Positions 15,254 through 16,613 of a DNA stretch of 16,613 bases are shown here, one piece after another. Position 1 is the stretch's first letter; every line of letters begins with the position of its first letter. A program made the position numbers and the translations under genes. The stretch covers positions 1 through 16,613 of the forward strand of contig JAAZCF010000315.1 in assembly GCA_012513425.1 (NCBI GenBank), written 5' to 3'. The notes beneath the pieces are model-generated. The model had not been told where the DNA came from. It did not search any database and was given only the letters and a program-made list of their open reading frames with translations. Origin of the DNA: Bacteroidales bacterium (GTDB lineage: Bacteria; Bacteroidota; Bacteroidia; Bacteroidales; UBA932).

Positions 15254-16613
15254 AAAACAGCTTTTTATATAAAATAGCTAATTGCTATGCAAAGCAAGAT
15301 GAAGGCAATCTTAGAAATCTTTGTTTCGTGTTTCCAAGTCGCCGTTCAGGGCTATTTTTTACTAAATATCTAGGTCAGTGTAGTGGAAAGCCGATTTTTG
15401 CGCCGCGTATTGCTACAATTGGAGATTTGTTCGATGAGTTATCTTTCTACACAAGAACTGATCGTATTGAATTAATATCCATTCTTTATGATAACTATTT
15501 AAAAATAGTATCCTCGGAAAGTTTTAATATTGACAGCTTTGACGAATTTGTTTATAAAGCAGAAACCTTATTGTCTGATTTTGGAGACATAGATAAATAT
15601 TTGGTTGATGCTGACGATTTGTTTGCAAATATTACTGACTTAGAGTCTATTTCAGACTCTTACGATTATTTGAGCTTAGAGCAACGCCAAGCAATTGTTG
15701 ATTTTTGGAAAATAACTTTGGAAGGTGCTCAGTCGAAAGAGGGGCCACTCAAATTTATTCAACTATGGAAAATACTATCTCCTTTATATCATTCTTTTAA
15801 AGCCGATTTAGATTCCAGAGGCCTTGCCTATGAAGGAATGATTTATAGGTCAGTAGCTCAACAAATTGACGAACAAGATCCTCATATTGAGGAAATTTTG
15901 GGACAATATGACAGAATAGTGTTCGTCGGACACAATGCTTTGTGTAATTGCGAAAAAAAGCTGTTTAATTATATAAGAAACAATGATATGGGAGACTTTT
16001 ATTGGGATTTTTATGGCGACTTGCTTCAAGATAATAACAATAAAGCATCGAAGTTTCTTTCTTCCTATATTAGTGACTACCCTTCAAGATATGCCATTAA
16101 TGTCATAAATCCTTCATATCCTGAAATTGATATAGTTAATGTCCCATCTGGCATTGGGCAAGCAAAGAAAGTTTCTGAATATTTGAAGCTCATGAATTCA
16201 AATGAAACTGCCGTGATTTTGCCTGATAGTACTATGTTGATGCCTTTGCTCAATTCAATTCCTGAAAATGTGCAAAATATTAATGTTACAATGGGTTATG
16301 GCTTGTCAAATAGTTCTTTTGCATCATTTATGGCTGCAGCTAATGCTATGCAGTTGGGGAAAAAGAAAAGAAAAGAAGCGTTTTATCATCAAGATGTCAT
16401 GGCTTTATTGAGCCATACAATTACTGTTACAATATGTCCTACTGAGGCCAAAGAATTGGCGACGACAATAGTGAACAACAATTTGATTTCAGTGCCACAA
16501 TCTATCCTGAGTGAATCAGAATCAGATTTTCTGAAACTTTTGTTTACACCTGAGTCTTCAGTTAATGACTTGATGGATTGGCAATTGAATCTTATTGATG
16601 CAATAGCTCCAAA
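15250..16613 (+). CDS. AddB-like PD-(D/E)XK nuclease/helicase-type protein, N-terminal part (3' end outside window)
   Basis: The frame runs from 15235 to the end of the window without a stop. The best start is the TTG at 15250, overlapping the pgi stop in TTGA. It gives the family-like start MKNSFLYKIANCYAKQDEGN and then FVFPSRRSGLFFTKYL. No ATG occurs in frame before about 15838, and a GTG at 15328 would cut off the conserved N-terminus. 454 codons are visible, about half of a Bacteroidota protein of this type. This class is related to AddB/RexB of the AddAB double-strand-break resection complex, with a C-terminal nuclease domain that is not in the window. Blocks such as APRIATIGDLF, SFDEFVYKAETLLSDFGDIDKYLVD and IVFVGHNALCNCEKKLF support it. 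An AddA-type UvrD helicase gene would be expected downstream. Coupling to pgi is by overlap only. Confidence 0.8.
   Translation, partial: MKNSFLYKIANCYAKQDEGNLRNLCFVFPSRRSGLFFTKYLGQCSGKPIFAPRIATIGDLFDELSFYTRTDRIELISILYDNYLKIVSSESFNIDSFDEFVYKAETLLSDFGDIDKYLVDADDLFANITDLESISDSYDYLSLEQRQAIVDFWKITLEGAQSKEGPLKFIQLWKILSPLYHSFKADLDSRGLAYEGMIYRSVAQQIDEQDPHIEEILGQYDRIVFVGHNALCNCEKKLFNYIRNNDMGDFYWDFYGDLLQDNNNKASKFLSSYISDYPSRYAINVINPSYPEIDIVNVPSGIGQAKKVSEYLKLMNSNETAVILPDSTMLMPLLNSIPENVQNINVTMGYGLSNSSFASFMAAANAMQLGKKKRKEAFYHQDVMALLSHTITVTICPTEAKELATTIVNNNLISVPQSILSESESDFLKLLFTPESSVNDLMDWQLNLIDAIAP

Overview
The window looks like chromosomal DNA from a low-GC member of the Bacteroidota, most likely Bacteroidales. 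Start codons lack Shine-Dalgarno sequences. Several intergenic gaps carry the TAnnTTTG -7 promoter element typical of this phylum. There is also a DUF4296-type lipoprotein and an AddB-like PD-(D/E)XK gene of the Bacteroidota kind. Coding density is very high: no gap exceeds about 100 bases, and I see no rRNA, tRNA, CRISPR array or insertion sequence.

Layout. 1-1071 (+): the 3' end of rimO, then fabG. 1068-2697 (-): a umuD-umuC error-prone polymerase operon that converges on fabG. 2764-5034 (-): purD followed by an uncharacterised multi-pass membrane protein. 5101-6756 (+): a DUF4296 lipoprotein, dtd and deoC, overlapping one another and closed by a strong hairpin terminator. 6853-8511 (-): glnS. 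8599-9459 (+): a yicC-family RNase gene. 9456-10984 (-): pdxA-rnhA. 11043-end (+): recG, an ExoIII/APE1-type nuclease, pgi, and the first 454 codons of an AddB-like nuclease/helicase subunit. That last gene starts at a TTG overlapping the pgi stop.

Most genes are housekeeping: translation quality control (rimO, dtd, glnS), purine, B6 and sugar-phosphate metabolism (purD, pdxA, deoC, pgi), fatty-acid synthesis (fabG), and a sizeable genome-maintenance share (umuDC, rnhA, recG, xth, addB-like). Divergent pairs (purD/lipoprotein, glnS/yicC, pdxA/recG) share short promoter regions. Two convergent pairs (fabG/umuC and yicC/rnhA) end inside palindromic tetranucleotides that are stop codons on both strands.

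The least ordinary region is 1068-2763. The UmuD-like protein carries an N-terminal basic GRP (AT-hook-like) and ribbon-helix-helix-like segment ahead of an intact S24 self-cleavage domain. A 13-bp palindrome sits just upstream of its -7 promoter element. It therefore looks like a self-cleaving repressor controlling its own operon. Its partner UmuC is intact at both ends but lacks about 80 residues in frame, including the end of the palm and the thumb helix-hairpin-helix region.
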